From contig NZ_JAMQOT010000001.1 in NCBI RefSeq assembly GCF_029502005.1, forward strand, positions 930,001-994,000: DNA of 64,000 nucleotides, read 5' to 3'. Shown piece by piece: positions 19,121 to 28,910 of the stretch. Origin of the DNA: Natrinema salsiterrestre (lineage in GTDB: Archaea; Halobacteriota; Halobacteria; Halobacteriales; Natrialbaceae). Position 1 is the stretch's first letter. Each line of letters opens with the position of its first letter. Below the pieces are notes generated by a model. That model did not search any database and had not been told where the DNA came from. It saw nothing but the letters and a program-made list of their open reading frames with translations. Position numbers and translations under genes: made by a program.

Positions 19121-20536
19121 ATGAAAGAGTACCAGACTATCACGGAAATCAGCGGTCCGCTGGTGTTCGCCGAGGTCGACGAACCCGTCGGGTACGACGA
19201 GATCGTCGAGATCGAGACCGAGGACGGGCGAACGCTGCGCGGTCAGGTGCTGGAATCGAGCGAGGGGATCGTCTCGATCCAGGTGTTCGAGGGCACGGGC
19301 GGGATCGACCGCAACGCCTCCGTTCGCTTCCTGGGCGAGACGATGAAGATGCCCGTCACCGAGGATCTGCTCGGGCGGGTGCTCGACGGCTCCGGGAACC
19401 CGATCGACGGCGGTCCGGAGATCGTCCCCGACGACCGACAGGATATCGTCGGCAAAGCGATCAACCCCTACTCGCGGGAGTACCCCGAGGAGTTCATCCA
19501 GACCGGCGTCTCCGCCATCGACGGCATGAACACGCTGGTCCGGGGCCAGAAGCTGCCGATCTTCTCCGGATCGGGGCTCCCCCACAACGAACTCGCGCTC
19601 CAGATCGCCCGTCAGGCGACGGTGCCGGAGGAAGACGAGGAAGGCGACGGCTCGGAGTTCGCCGTCATCTTCGGCGCGATGGGAATCACGGCCGAGGAGG
19701 CGAACGAGTTCATGGACGACTTCGAACGCACGGGCGCGCTCGAGCGCTCGGTCGTCTTCATGAACCTCGCGGACGACCCCGCAGTCGAGCGGCAGGTCAC
19801 GCCGCGACTCGCGCTCACCACGGCCGAGTACCTGGCCTTCGAGAAGGACTACCACGTCCTCGTCATCCTGACGGACATGACCAACTATTGTGAGGCACTG
19901 CGCGAGATCGGTGCCGCACGCGAGGAGGTCCCGGGCCGGCGTGGCTACCCCGGGTACATGTACACTGACCTGGCACAGCTCTACGAGCGTGCCGGTCGTA
20001 TCGAGGGCAAGGAGGGCTCGGTCACGCAGATCCCGATCCTGACGATGCCCGGCGACGACGACACGCACCCGATTCCGGACCTGACCGGGTACATCACCGA
20101 GGGCCAGATCATGATGGATCGGGACCTCAACAGTCAGGGGATCGAGCCGCCGGTCAACGTCCTCCCCAGCCTCTCCCGGCTGATGGACGACGGGATCGGC
20201 GAAGGTCTGACCCGCGAAGACCACGGCGACGTCTCCGACCAGATGTACGCCGCCTACGCGGAGGGTGAGGACCTGCGCGACCTCGTGAACATCGTCGGTC
20301 GCGAGGCGCTCTCCGAGCGGGACAACAAGTTCCTCGACTTCGCCGACCGCTTCGAGGAGGAGTTCGTCCAGCAGGGGTACGACACCAACCGCTCGATCGA
20401 CGAGACGCTCGAGATCGGCTGGGACCTGCTGTCGGACCTGCCGAAAGAAGCGCTCAATCGCGTCGACGAGGAGCTCATCGCCGAGCACTACCGCGAGGAC
20501 GAGTCCGAAGCCGCCGAAGTCACGGCCGACGACTGA
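19121..20536 (+). CDS. atpB: A-type ATP synthase regulatory subunit B
   Basis: 471 aa from the ATG at 19121 ([16 protein letters not shown]), 2 bases after the atpA stop. Subunit B is the non-catalytic partner of A: the P-loop position reads [13 protein letters not shown], which lacks the Walker A lysine, as expected. The arginine-finger region ([14 protein letters not shown] and [14 protein letters not shown]) is present. The usual next gene, atpD, is not here but 2.5 kb further on. A T-rich stretch (cttttctt near 20563) may end the transcript. Confidence 0.97.
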   Translation: MKEYQTITEISGPLVFAEVDEPVGYDEIVEIETEDGRTLRGQVLESSEGIVSIQVFEGTGGIDRNASVRFLGETMKMPVTEDLLGRVLDGSGNPIDGGPEIVPDDRQDIVGKAINPYSREYPEEFIQTGVSAIDGMNTLVRGQKLPIFSGSGLPHNELALQIARQATVPEEDEEGDGSEFAVIFGAMGITAEEANEFMDDFERTGALERSVVFMNLADDPAVERQVTPRLALTTAEYLAFEKDYHVLVILTDMTNYCEALREIGAAREEVPGRRGYPGYMYTDLAQLYERAGRIEGKEGSVTQIPILTMPGDDDTHPIPDLTGYITEGQIMMDRDLNSQGIEPPVNVLPSLSRLMDDGIGEGLTREDHGDVSDQMYAAYAEGEDLRDLVNIVGREALSERDNKFLDFADRFEEEFVQQGYDTNRSIDETLEIGWDLLSDLPKEALNRVDEELIAEHYREDESEAAEVTADD

Positions 20537-20708
20537 TCCGACCGGTCAGTTTCGTTCGCCGCGCTTTTCTTCGATGGAGTAACGGCCAGCGCCCGTCTCT
20601 CGTATCGCGTCGGCGTGCCGTCTCCAACTACCGAATTCACGCCGAGAACTGTCAGCGAGTGCGACCAATCGAAACTACCGTATGGATCGCCGATGAACCG
20701 TGGTACGT

Positions 20709-22322
20709 ATGCACAAACCACTGCTCGTCCCGGAGTTCCTCGACCGGGCGCGAACGCACTACGGCGACGACGAGGCGGTCGTGGCCACGACGGGGGAACG
20801 ATTCACGTACGACGAACTCGGCGAGCGAGCCGACCGGTTCTCCGCGGCGCTGCAGGAACGCGGGATCGAAAAGGGCGATCGCGTGGCGGTTCTCGATCCG
20901 AACACGCACTATCACCTCGAGGCGGCCTACGGAATCATGCAGCTGGGTGCGGTCCACACGCCGCTGAACTACCGGCTCACGCCCGACGATTTCGAGTACA
21001 TCCTGTCGGACGCGGGCGTCGACGCGATCTACGCCGACTACGACTTCGCCGACAGGATCGAGGAAATCCGCGACGAGGTGCCGACGGAGACGTTCGTGAC
21101 GAACGACGCGGACGCAGTGGAGGGCGACTGGGAGGATTTTGACGGCGTCCTCGAAGAGACGGGCACCGACTACGACCGCCCCGAGATGAGCGAGGACGAG
21201 ATCATCACGATCAACTACACCTCGGGGACGACGGGCGATCCGAAGGGGGTCTGTCGAACCCACCGCTGCGAGACGATCCACGCGTACCTGCTCGTCGGGC
21301 ATCAGGAGATCACCGACGACGACGTCTACCTGTGGACGCTGCCGATGTTCCACGCGAACGGCTGGGGTCACATCTTCGCGGTGACGGGAATCGGGGCGAC
21401 ACACGTCTGTACGCGCGGGGTCGACGCCGCGGACATCTTCGAGACCGTGCGCTCGGAGGACGTCTCGTACATGTGCGGCGCGCCGACGGTGTTGAACATG
21501 CTCACCGAGTACTACGAAGAAAACGAGCCGGAGACGACCGGCGACGCGGACATCCGCCTCGCGACCGCCGGCAGCGCGCCGCCTGAGGCCACCATCCGAA
21601 CCGTCGAGGACCAGTTCGGCTGGTACCTGAAACACGTCTACGGCGCGACCGAGACGGGGCCGCTGATCACGACCTCCGACGCGCGCCGGCACTTCGAGGA
21701 CGGCAGCGACGACCGGTTCCGGATCAAGAAGCGCCAGGGGCTGGCCTACCTCGGGACCGAAATCCGCGTCGTCGACGAGGACGGCGAGGACGTTCCCCGG
21801 GACGACGAGACGCTGGGAGAGGTCGTCGTCCGGGGCAACCAGATCATGGAGAAGTACTGGGGGAAACCGGAGGCGACCGAGGAGGCCTTCAACGACCGCG
21901 TCGCGGGCTACTACCACACCGGCGACCTGGCGACCGTCGACGAGAACGGGATGATCGCGATTCAGGACCGGAAGAAGGACATCATCATCTCCGGGGGCGA
22001 GAACATCTCGAGCATCGAACTCGAGGACACCCTCTTCGACCACCCCGACGTCTCCGACGCGGCGGTGATCCCGTCGCCCAGCGACGAGTGGGGCGAGACG
22101 CCGAAGGCCTTCGTCGTCCCTGCGAGCGGCGACCCCGAGGACCCCGGCGTGACGGAGGGCGACCTCGAGGCCTTCACCCGCGAGAACCTCGCGGGGTACA
22201 AGACCGTCCACCGGGTCGAGTTCGTCGAGGAGCTGCCGACGACGGCGACGGGGAAGGTCCAGAAGTACGAGCTCCGCCAGGAGGAGTGGGGCGAGGAGGA
22301 TCGAATGGTCGGGGAGGGCTGA
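20709..22322 (+). CDS. Acyl-CoA synthetase (AMP-forming), long/medium-chain type
   Basis: 537 aa from the ATG at 20709 (MHKPLLVPEFLDRA); the GTG at 20700 is less likely. ANL superfamily: P-loop YTSGTTGDPKGVCRTHR near residues 174-190, the YGATETGPL adenylate-binding motif, YYHTGDLATVDENGM, and the catalytic lysine in TATGKVQKYELR near the end. It activates carboxylic acids to acyl-CoA. It is closely similar to the protein at 47466-49076 along its whole length. It sits between atpB and atpD, which is not its usual functional company; the chain length used is unknown. Confidence 0.9.
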   Translation: MHKPLLVPEFLDRARTHYGDDEAVVATTGERFTYDELGERADRFSAALQERGIEKGDRVAVLDPNTHYHLEAAYGIMQLGAVHTPLNYRLTPDDFEYILSDAGVDAIYADYDFADRIEEIRDEVPTETFVTNDADAVEGDWEDFDGVLEETGTDYDRPEMSEDEIITINYTSGTTGDPKGVCRTHRCETIHAYLLVGHQEITDDDVYLWTLPMFHANGWGHIFAVTGIGATHVCTRGVDAADIFETVRSEDVSYMCGAPTVLNMLTEYYEENEPETTGDADIRLATAGSAPPEATIRTVEDQFGWYLKHVYGATETGPLITTSDARRHFEDGSDDRFRIKKRQGLAYLGTEIRVVDEDGEDVPRDDETLGEVVVRGNQIMEKYWGKPEATEEAFNDRVAGYYHTGDLATVDENGMIAIQDRKKDIIISGGENISSIELEDTLFDHPDVSDAAVIPSPSDEWGETPKAFVVPASGDPEDPGVTEGDLEAFTRENLAGYKTVHRVEFVEELPTTATGKVQKYELRQEEWGEEDRMVGEG

Positions 22323-22349
22323 ATTAGCGGGCACCAGTCCGCTCGAGGG

Positions 22350-22661
22350 TCAGGTGCGTCGATTTCCCCACCCGTCGTCTCGCTCGTCCCGATCGAAGTT
22401 CGTCGGCCAGTCGCCCTCCTCCGAATCCGTTTCCGCGCGGTGATCGCGATGGCCGTCCGCCGCGCGGTCGTCACCGGTGGGGGTCCAGTCAGCGTCAGTC
22501 GGTGAGCGCGACGTTTCGCGGCCGCCGCGCTCTTTCGCGATTCGTTCCGCCTCCGCGCGATCGACCACGGTCGGGTTGGACGTTTCCTGGCTGATCGCCA
22601 GCCAGAGGACCAGCGGAATCCCGAGCGAGATCAGTACGACGACGAGAACGGCGACTGCCAT
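22350..22661 (-). CDS. Small membrane protein, hydrophilic tail
   Basis: 103 aa from the ATG at 22661 (MAVAVLVVVLISLGIPLVLWL); a GTG at 22691 would add ten residues. One N-terminal membrane helix is followed by a strongly charged, probably unfolded cytoplasmic tail rich in Asp, Arg and Trp (ERIAKERGGRETSRSP...). No family recognised. It is on the minus strand, opposite to all its neighbours in the ATP synthase region. Confidence 0.65.
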   Translation of the reverse strand: MAVAVLVVVLISLGIPLVLWLAISQETSNPTVVDRAEAERIAKERGGRETSRSPTDADWTPTGDDRAADGHRDHRAETDSEEGDWPTNFDRDERDDGWGNRRT

Positions 22662-22725
22662 GACTCGTCGATCACTCGAGTCGCAGGACACAAAAGTTTT
22701 TGTCTCCTAACAGAAACACCGGAAT

Positions 22726-22929
22726 ATGAAAGGCGACGATCGCGGCTGTCCGAAGTGCGACCACACGGAGACGGAGATCGACGAGATTTCGACGACCGGG
22801 GGCGGGCTCTCGAAGATGTTCGATATCCAGAACCGCCGGTTCCACGTCGTCAGCTGTACGAACTGCGGCTACTCGGAGCTCTACAAGGGCCAGTCGTCGG
22901 GCGACATGATCGATCTGTTCCTCGGCTAG
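22726..22929 (+). CDS. Small zinc-ribbon nucleic-acid-binding protein (COG3478-like)
   Basis: 67 aa. Two CxxC knuckles (GCPKCDH at residues 8-11 and SCTNCGY at 44-47) frame the conserved block TTGGGLSKMFDIQNRRFHVV. This layout matches the COG3478/YpzJ Zn-ribbon family, annotated as predicted nucleic-acid-binding. Function unknown. It lies just upstream of atpD on the same strand, but about 100 bases and a promoter-like region separate them. Confidence 0.8.
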   Translation: MKGDDRGCPKCDHTETEIDEISTTGGGLSKMFDIQNRRFHVVSCTNCGYSELYKGQSSGDMIDLFLG

Positions 22930-22988
22930 GGGGGACGCCTCGACCGAAGGCGGCAATTCGCCTCGGAACGGGCCCGGCGGTGCGGAGA

Positions 22989-23026
22989 AACTGTAAACAG
23001 TTATCCGACTGGGGGCGCTAGCCCCC
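22989..23026 (+). promoter_or_regulatory. Palindrome and leader hairpin before atpD
   Basis: An inverted repeat AACTGT-AA-ACAGTT (22989-23002) is followed by GGGGGC/GCCCCC (23011-23016 with 23021-23026, loop GCTA), ending 6 bases before the atpD ATG. The first could be an operator or promoter element, the second an RNA hairpin next to the start codon. Both suggest atpD has its own control separate from the main operon. Confidence 0.45.
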
Positions 23027-23032
23027 CACAAG

Positions 23033-23779
23033 ATGGCCAACGACGTCAAGCCCACGCGCAAGAACTTGATGGCGATCGAGGATCGCATCGAGCTCTCCGA
23101 GCGGGGGCACGGTACGCTCGAGAAGAAACGCGACGGGCTGATCATGGAATTCATGGACATCCTGGACAAGGCCCAGGACGTCCGCGGCGACCTCGCACAG
23201 GACTACGAGGACGCCCAGAAGAAGATCAACATGGCCCGCGCGATGGAGGGCGACGTCGCGGTTCGCGGTGCCGCAGCGGCGCTGCAGGAACACCCCGAGA
23301 TCACCACCGAGTCCAAGAACATCATGGGCGTCGTCGTGCCCCAGATCGAGTCCTCGCGGGTCTCCAAGAGCCTCGATCAGCGCGGCTACGGGATCATGGG
23401 CACCTCCGCCCGCATCGACGAAGCCGCCGAGGCCTACGAGGACCTGCTGGAGAGCATCATCCTCGCCGCCGAGGTCGAAACGGCGATGAAGAAGATGCTC
23501 CGGGAGATCGAGACGACCAAGCGACGCGTCAACGCCCTCGAGTTCAAGCTCCTGCCGGAACTGTACGACAATCAGGAGTACATCGAGCAGAAACTCGAGG
23601 AGCAGGAACGCGAGGAGACGTTCCGCCTGAAGAAGATCAAGGAGAAGAAGGAGGCCGAAGAGAAGGCAGAGCGAGAGGCCGAAGCGGAAGCCGAGGCCGA
23701 AGAAGCGGAAGCGAAGGAGGAGGAACTCGAGGAGATTCAGCCGGACACCGCCGCGCAATCCCCGACGAGCACCCAATAA
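23033..23779 (+). CDS. atpD: A-type ATP synthase subunit D
   Basis: A 248-aa central-stalk rotor subunit. N-terminal and C-terminal halves are long helices ([45 protein letters not shown]), matching AtpD. The usual family length is about 210-230 aa; the extra length is an acidic Glu/Ala/Lys tail (about residues 190-240). It completes the H-I-K-E-C-F-A-B set but is separated from atpB by three unrelated genes. Confidence 0.95.
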   Translation: MANDVKPTRKNLMAIEDRIELSERGHGTLEKKRDGLIMEFMDILDKAQDVRGDLAQDYEDAQKKINMARAMEGDVAVRGAAAALQEHPEITTESKNIMGVVVPQIESSRVSKSLDQRGYGIMGTSARIDEAAEAYEDLLESIILAAEVETAMKKMLREIETTKRRVNALEFKLLPELYDNQEYIEQKLEEQEREETFRLKKIKEKKEAEEKAEREAEAEAEAEEAEAKEEELEEIQPDTAAQSPTSTQ

Positions 23780-23839
23780 GGAGGAGCTGCTGTCTCGCTT
23801 CGTCAATCGATCGGACGGTGACTCGCGGATTCGATCCCG

Positions 23840-24204
23840 ATGGCCTGTTCACAGTGCGGTTCGCCCGTGATTCAGTTTTCCGTCCCCGACGAGTATCGCG
23901 AATACACACCATCGGAAGCCGCGGTCTATTCCGTCTGCTCGCACTGTCTGACTCTCGAGACGATTTCGGACGAGGGGGTGGCGGCGGATCACGACCCGGA
24001 CTTTTCCCGAGTCGGCGACGCCTTCCCCACTAATCCCGAGCGTGCGATCCCGCTCGCGCTCGCGATCGGGCTGTGTTCGTCGCTCGCGACGAACCGCTCC
24101 GCGATCCGCTCTTGGTACTCGATCGGCTCGGTGACGATCCGTCGGTCGAGCCGGCGATCGACCTCGAGCGGCGGCGACACCAGCTCGAGCAGCTACTGTA
24201 CTGA
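23840..24204 (+). pseudogene. DUF6276-like zinc protein gene with a frameshift
   Basis: Frame 2 starts normally (MACSQCGSPVIQF) with CxxC pairs CSQC and CSHC and continues to LALAIGLCSSLATNRSAI near 24100. After this the same frame becomes Ser/Arg-rich nonsense to 24262. One frame over, from about 24103, the sequence reads DPLLVLDRLGDDPSVEP and then DLERRRHQLEQLLY with TGA at 24202, the ending I expect for this haloarchaeal family. The break is at gcgatccgctc, where about a dozen expected residues between RSAI and DPLL are missing, so a deletion not divisible by three is the simplest cause. The 140-aa frame to 24262 may still be translated. Confidence 0.6.
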
Positions 24205-24332
24205 CGATACCGTCTTCCGCCCCGACGTCGCCACTCCGGGACGGGCATCGTCGGCTCGTTAAAACGGAGCTGTATCGATCCCAGCGGTCGGGGCGAGACG
24301 ATCGAATACAGGAGCCCGAGAGCGGTACTCGG

Positions 24333-24731
24333 CTACTTTCCGGTCGGCCGCACGTTGTTGCTGATCGCCTGTTTCACCTGCAGGGCCGCACTCGCGGCCA
24401 GCCCGCGAGCGACCTCGTCGCGTTCGTCGGCGGTGATGACCTCCTCGGCGGCCGCCGCCTCCTCGAGGTCCGGCGTGAAGCCGGCACTGACCGCGTGGCC
24501 GACGGGCGGTCGGACGGCGACGGTGACCTCCGGGCCGGTCATGCCGCTCGAGACGTCGGCGTCGACGACGTATTCGTTCGGGAGGAACTCGCGGGTACGG
24601 GCGGCGATCCGCGAGACGTCGCGGTGGAGCAGTCGCTTCTGCGCACTCGAGAGGTCAGGAACGTCCGCCGCTGCACGTTGCCCAGCGCCAGTCTCGCCCG
24701 GTAGCCCTGCGTACGGCGTATTTCCGTTCAT
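24333..24731 (-). CDS. DUF5811 family protein
   Basis: A 132-aa protein matching the haloarchaeal DUF5811 family in length and character: an N-terminal NTPYAGLPG, a central helical DLSSAQKRLLHRDVSRIAA, the GMTGPEVTVAVRPPVGHAVSAGF strand region, and a helical end. No catalytic motif or membrane segment. Function unknown. It is next to and co-directional with the arginine decarboxylase gene (54 bases apart). Confidence 0.72.
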   Translation of the reverse strand: MNGNTPYAGLPGETGAGQRAAADVPDLSSAQKRLLHRDVSRIAARTREFLPNEYVVDADVSSGMTGPEVTVAVRPPVGHAVSAGFTPDLEEAAAAEEVITADERDEVARGLAASAALQVKQAISNNVRPTGK

Positions 24732-24785
24732 GAGAAGTGTGTGCCAGTAGCAATGCGCCGGCGGTTCAAAAGGGTTCGCCTTCAG

Positions 24786-25271
24786 TCAATCTGAGAGGAT
24801 CGGCTCGCTGTCGCCGTAGACGGCCAGAACAACCGCCGTCGTGTACAGCCCCGATTCGGCCTGTCGGCTCTCGACGGCGACCTGTGACTCTCCGAACTCC
24901 CAGTCGCGCAGTTCCTGTCCCGCAGCCAGTCCCTCGCGAACCCGCCGTTCGACGGTCTCGCTGTCCATCTCGCCCGCCGTCTCGTAGAACAACCCCGGGC
25001 CGTCGTCGACCGACTGCGTCCACGCGAGCGCCGCGCTCACGCGGCCGGGACCGGCGGTGGTGGCTCGAGCCTCGACGACCGTCAGGCGCTCGCCGGCGGG
25101 GCCGAGATCGGGCGCGGTACCGACGGCCTCGACGGTGGTTTCAGCGGGAATCACAGAAGAAACCGAGACGAGGTTGTAGTTCTCGATGCCGGCCTCCGCG
25201 AGGGCCGCGTCGTAGGAGGCCATCGCCGTGGGCGCCGACGCGGTCCCCCAGACGACTCGAATCGTGCTCAT
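24786..25271 (-). CDS. pdaD: Pyruvoyl-dependent arginine decarboxylase
   Basis: 161 aa, the usual length of PvlArgDC. The self-cleavage site is at Ser38-Ser39 (NLVSVSSVIPAET); cleavage makes the beta chain and an alpha chain starting with the pyruvoyl group. Other family blocks are TASAPTAMASYDAALAEAGI at the N-terminus and an acidic catalytic region (GLFYETAGEMD). It converts arginine to agmatine, which haloarchaea need for agmatidine in tRNA-Ile and for polyamines. Confidence 0.88.
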   Translation of the reverse strand: MSTIRVVWGTASAPTAMASYDAALAEAGIENYNLVSVSSVIPAETTVEAVGTAPDLGPAGERLTVVEARATTAGPGRVSAALAWTQSVDDGPGLFYETAGEMDSETVERRVREGLAAGQELRDWEFGESQVAVESRQAESGLYTTAVVLAVYGDSEPILSD

Positions 25272-25550
25272 GTCCGTACTCGGGGACGAGCGGCGTAAGG
25301 CGTTGCGATCCGGAACCGATGAGATACGACTCGCCCAGTGGCCGCGAGCGGAGCCCGAAGAACTGAGGGCTCCGCGAGTCGGGGGAGGGCAGGCGATTCA
25401 CCGATTTCACCGCGAGCGAACCCGTAGGGTGAGCGAGCGGGCCGACGACCGATGTGGAGAGCGCGAAGCGCTCGGAACGGAGTGAGGAGTGCTTTTCATC
25501 GAAGTTTTGCCGAGGGCGCGGCGAAGCCGCGCCCGCAGAGCAAAAGTTCG
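25272..25550. repeat. Repeat-rich gap with strong hairpin after the PAN gene
   Basis: No gene seen. It contains gcgaacccgtagggtgagcgagcggg-type words, a T-run block (tgcttttcatcgaagttttgccgaggg) related to the repeats near 7650 and 7960, and a perfect 9-bp hairpin GGGCGCGGC/GCCGCGCCC (25514-25534, GAA loop). Read on the minus strand, the hairpin comes directly after the PAN stop codon and is followed by short T-runs, so it may act as terminator or 3'-end stabiliser. Confidence 0.5.
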
Positions 25551-26783
25551 TTATTGATAGAAGTAGCCCGCCGACGAGACCACGTCGCTCGAGTCGTCGT
25601 CTTCGATCTTCTCGAGGGCCTCGGCGAAGTCCTGGTGGCGGACCTCGTCGCGCTCGTTGCGGATGGCGAACATGCCGGCTTCGGTGGCGAGACTCTCGAT
25701 GTCGGCGCCGGAGTAGCCGTCGGTGTCGTCGGCCAGGTCGGCGAAGTCGACGTCCGCGGCGATGTTCATGTTGCGGGTGTGGATCCCGAGGATCTGCTCG
25801 CGGCCGTCGCGGTCGGGCTCGGGGACTTCGATGAGGCGGTCGAAGCGCCCGGGGCGGAGGATGGCGCGGTCGAGCATGTCGTAGCGGTTGGTGGCGGCGA
25901 TGATGCGGATCTCGCCGCGGGCCTCGAAGCCGTCCATCTCCGAGAGGAGTTGCATCATGGTCCGCTGGACCTCGGCGTCGCCGGAGGTCTTGGACTCGGT
26001 GCGCCGCGTCGCGATGGCGTCGATCTCGTCGATGAAGATGATGGCGGGCTGGCGCTCGCGGGCCATCTCGAAGAGGTCGCGGACGAGTCGGGAGCCCTCG
26101 CCGATGAACTTGCGGACGAGCTCCGAGCCGGCCATCTTGATGAAGGTGGCGTCGGTCTCGTTGGCGACGGCCTTGGCGAGCATCGTCTTGCCGGTCCCCG
26201 GCGGGCCGTAGAGGAGAACGCCGCTGGGCGGATCGATGCCGACCTCGTTGAATATTTCGGGTTCGGTGAGCGGCTGCTCGACGGCTTCGCGGACCTCGCG
26301 GACCTGCTCGTCGATGCCGCCGATGTCCGCGTAGGTGACCTCCGGCTTCTCGGTGATCTCCATCGACTGGGCGCGCGCGTCGGTCTCCGTGTCCAGCACC
26401 GTCTGGATCGCGAAGGAGTCGTTGACCGCGACCCGGTCGCCCGGCTCGACGCGGTCGACCATGCGCGAGGCGACGTCGGTCAGCACTTCCTGATTGTTTC
26501 CGTGCTGTTTGACGATGACCTGATCGTCCTCGAGCACGTCCTCGACGGTCGCGATGTACAGCGAGGAGCTCTTCAGCGTCTCGTTTTCGCGTTCGACGCG
26601 ATCGACTTTCTCCCGGAGGCGCTCGCGGCGGTCCTCGGCGTCGTCGAGCTGGGCGGACAGCTGGTCGTTGACGTCGACCAGGTCCTCGTAGTGCCCGCGG
26701 AGCGCCTCGAGCCGCTCGTCGTCGGGGAGGTCTGAGTCGATATCGCGGTGAGGTCGGTCGGGAATAGACGGGCTTCGAGACAT
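25551..26783 (-). CDS. pan: Proteasome-activating nucleotidase (PAN)
   Basis: 410 aa. N-terminal coiled coil (about 25-80), OB domain (about 80-150), then an AAA+ module: Walker A GPPGTGKT near residue 191, Walker B IIFIDEID, second region of homology [20 protein letters not shown]. The C-terminus ends in YFYQ, an HbYX-type motif that docks into and opens the 20S proteasome. It unfolds substrates in the cytoplasm. Haloarchaea usually have two PAN paralogues; I cannot say which one this is. Confidence 0.95.
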   Translation of the reverse strand: MSRSPSIPDRPHRDIDSDLPDDERLEALRGHYEDLVDVNDQLSAQLDDAEDRRERLREKVDRVERENETLKSSSLYIATVEDVLEDDQVIVKQHGNNQEVLTDVASRMVDRVEPGDRVAVNDSFAIQTVLDTETDARAQSMEITEKPEVTYADIGGIDEQVREVREAVEQPLTEPEIFNEVGIDPPSGVLLYGPPGTGKTMLAKAVANETDATFIKMAGSELVRKFIGEGSRLVRDLFEMARERQPAIIFIDEIDAIATRRTESKTSGDAEVQRTMMQLLSEMDGFEARGEIRIIAATNRYDMLDRAILRPGRFDRLIEVPEPDRDGREQILGIHTRNMNIAADVDFADLADDTDGYSGADIESLATEAGMFAIRNERDEVRHQDFAEALEKIEDDDSSDVVSSAGYFYQ

Positions 26784-26946
26784 CCTGATATAGGCCGTTA
26801 GGATTTGGATAGTAAATGTGCCTTTGGGTCCCGGAGGGATTTCTCGAATACGAGATCGAGACGCGCCGCGCCAGCACGTACGACGGACGGTATGGAGCGG
26901 CGAATTCGAAAGAACGACGCGAAAAGCGGCGGTCGGAGGGGCTCGA

Positions 26947-28740
26947 TCAGTCCAGCAGCGATTCGAACTCCGAGAGTCGGTCGCCGTACGTCTCGAGCGC
27001 GCGGTCGATCGGTTCGGACGAACTCATGTCGACGCCGGCGATCCGGAGGAGCTCGAGGGGGTACTCCCGCGATCCCCGCTGGAGGAAGTCGAGGTAGTCC
27101 TCGGCGGCGGATTCGCCGTTCTCGAGGACGTCGTCGACGATCGCGAGCGCGGCCGAGATGCCGGTCGCGTACTGGTAGACGTAGAACGCGCGGTAGAAGT
27201 GGGGAATGCGCATCCACTCGCGCGCGATGCGGTCGTCGATCGCCGCGGGCTCGTAGTAGTCTTCTTTCAGCCCGCGGTAGAGGTCGTCCAATCGGTCCGC
27301 GGTGAGGGGCTCGCCGTCCTCCTCGAGGCGGTGAGCCTCGTGCTCGAATTCGGCGAAGAGGGTCTGTCGGTACAGCGTCGAGCGCACGCGCTCGAGGAAC
27401 TCGTTGAGGACGTGTTTCCGGAACTCGGGGTCGTCGACGGTCTCGAGCAGGTGGTTGGTCAGCAGGGCCTCGTTGACCGTGCTGGCGACCTCGGCGACGA
27501 AGATCTCGTAGTTCGAGTAGATGTAGGGCTGTTCGTCCGTGGTGAGCTCGGAGTGCATCGAGTGGCCGAGTTCGTGGGCCAGCGTGTACATCGAGGAGAT
27601 GTCGTGCTGGTAGTTCAGGAGGATGAACGGCTGCGTGTCGTAGGTTCCGCCGGAGTACGCGCCGGACTGTTTGCCCTCGTTCTCGTAGACGTCGACCCAC
27701 TGCGAGTCGAGCCCCTCGGCGACGCGGGATTGGTACGTCTCGCCCAGCGGTGCGAGTGCCTCGACGACGTGCTCGGTCGCCCGATCGTACTCGAGGTCGG
27801 GGCCCTCGTCACCGGTCAGGGGCATGTAGAGATCCCACATCTCCAGTTCGTCGACGTCCAGCGCCCGTCGCTTGAGTTCGGCGTGGCGGTGGAGCTCGTC
27901 GATGTTGTCGTGGACGGTGTCGACGAGGGTGTCGTAGACCGCTGCGGGGACGTTCGGGCCGTCGAGGGCGGCTTCGCGAGCGGTGTCGTAGTTGCGCGCT
28001 CGCGCGGTCTTGACGTCGGCTTTGACGCTGTTCTTGTAGCTGGCCGCGACCGTGTTTCGGACCGACTCCCACTCGTCGAAGTAGCCCTCGTAGACGCGCC
28101 GTCGGAAGTCCCGGTCGGGTCGCTTGAGCAGGTTCGTGAAGTTGCTCTGCGTGATCTCGACGGAGTCTCCCTGCGGATCCTCGACCGTCGGGAACGTCAT
28201 ATCGGCGTTCGAGAGCATCTGGTACACCTCGCCCGTCGCGCCCGTCACTTCGCTCAGATCCGCCAGCAGCTCTTCGACTTCGGCCGATCGCGTGTGGGGC
28301 TTCATCCGGAGCACGTCGTCGACGTAGTGGTCGTAGGTCTCGAGGGCGGGGACCGCCTCGACCATCGCGTCGAACTCCTCGCGGGTCAGCGTCTGGATTT
28401 CGGGGTCGATGAACGACGCTGCCGATCGGGCGTCGGCGGCCAGGGACTGTGAGCGGGCCGTCAGCGCCTGATACTGCTGATTCGTCGTGTCCTCGTCGCG
28501 ACGCATGCGAGCGTAGGCCGCGACCGTCGACACCTCGCGCATGATCTCGTCGCGCAGCTCGAGGGTCTCGAGGAGGGTCTCGGCGCTCTCGGTCGCGCGG
28601 CCCTCGTAGGCTTCGAGTTCGTCGACGCGCTCGGCGACGGCCTCGTAGGCGTCCTCCCAGTCGTCGTCGGTCGCGTAGATGCTCTCGAGGTCCCACTTGT
28701 ACTCGGCGTCTATCTCCGAGCGTTCGGATACCGAACTCAT
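26947..28740 (-). CDS. pepF: Oligoendopeptidase F (M3B peptidase)
   Basis: 597 aa from the ATG at 28740 ([22 protein letters not shown]); a start at 28785 adds 15 residues not typical of the family. The zinc site HELGH is in [15 protein letters not shown] (about residue 385), with the third ligand expected in the downstream [11 protein letters not shown] segment. The N-terminal domain ([15 protein letters not shown]) is typical PepF. It should degrade cytoplasmic oligopeptides, a plausible partner to the neighbouring PAN/proteasome route. Confidence 0.93.
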   Translation of the reverse strand: MSSVSERSEIDAEYKWDLESIYATDDDWEDAYEAVAERVDELEAYEGRATESAETLLETLELRDEIMREVSTVAAYARMRRDEDTTNQQYQALTARSQSLAADARSAASFIDPEIQTLTREEFDAMVEAVPALETYDHYVDDVLRMKPHTRSAEVEELLADLSEVTGATGEVYQMLSNADMTFPTVEDPQGDSVEITQSNFTNLLKRPDRDFRRRVYEGYFDEWESVRNTVAASYKNSVKADVKTARARNYDTAREAALDGPNVPAAVYDTLVDTVHDNIDELHRHAELKRRALDVDELEMWDLYMPLTGDEGPDLEYDRATEHVVEALAPLGETYQSRVAEGLDSQWVDVYENEGKQSGAYSGGTYDTQPFILLNYQHDISSMYTLAHELGHSMHSELTTDEQPYIYSNYEIFVAEVASTVNEALLTNHLLETVDDPEFRKHVLNEFLERVRSTLYRQTLFAEFEHEAHRLEEDGEPLTADRLDDLYRGLKEDYYEPAAIDDRIAREWMRIPHFYRAFYVYQYATGISAALAIVDDVLENGESAAEDYLDFLQRGSREYPLELLRIAGVDMSSSEPIDRALETYGDRLSEFESLLD

Positions 28741-28910
28741 ACCCCGTATGAGTCGATCCCCGGAGGTAAGGTTTATCTTTGTCACCGAGCGAACACGCCG
28801 GACGGCAGTGACGCGGTTCCGGACGCCGAACCCCGTGATCTATCATCGGGATTTCGCGGGCGGCACACGGCGGACTGTCGCTTATACGGACGAGAGCGGT
28901 ATCGTAGCCG

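Noticed and set aside
26818-28452. 544-codon plus-strand frame across pepF
   Set aside because: pepF on the other strand has a zinc motif and full family length; this frame has neither domain nor promoter.
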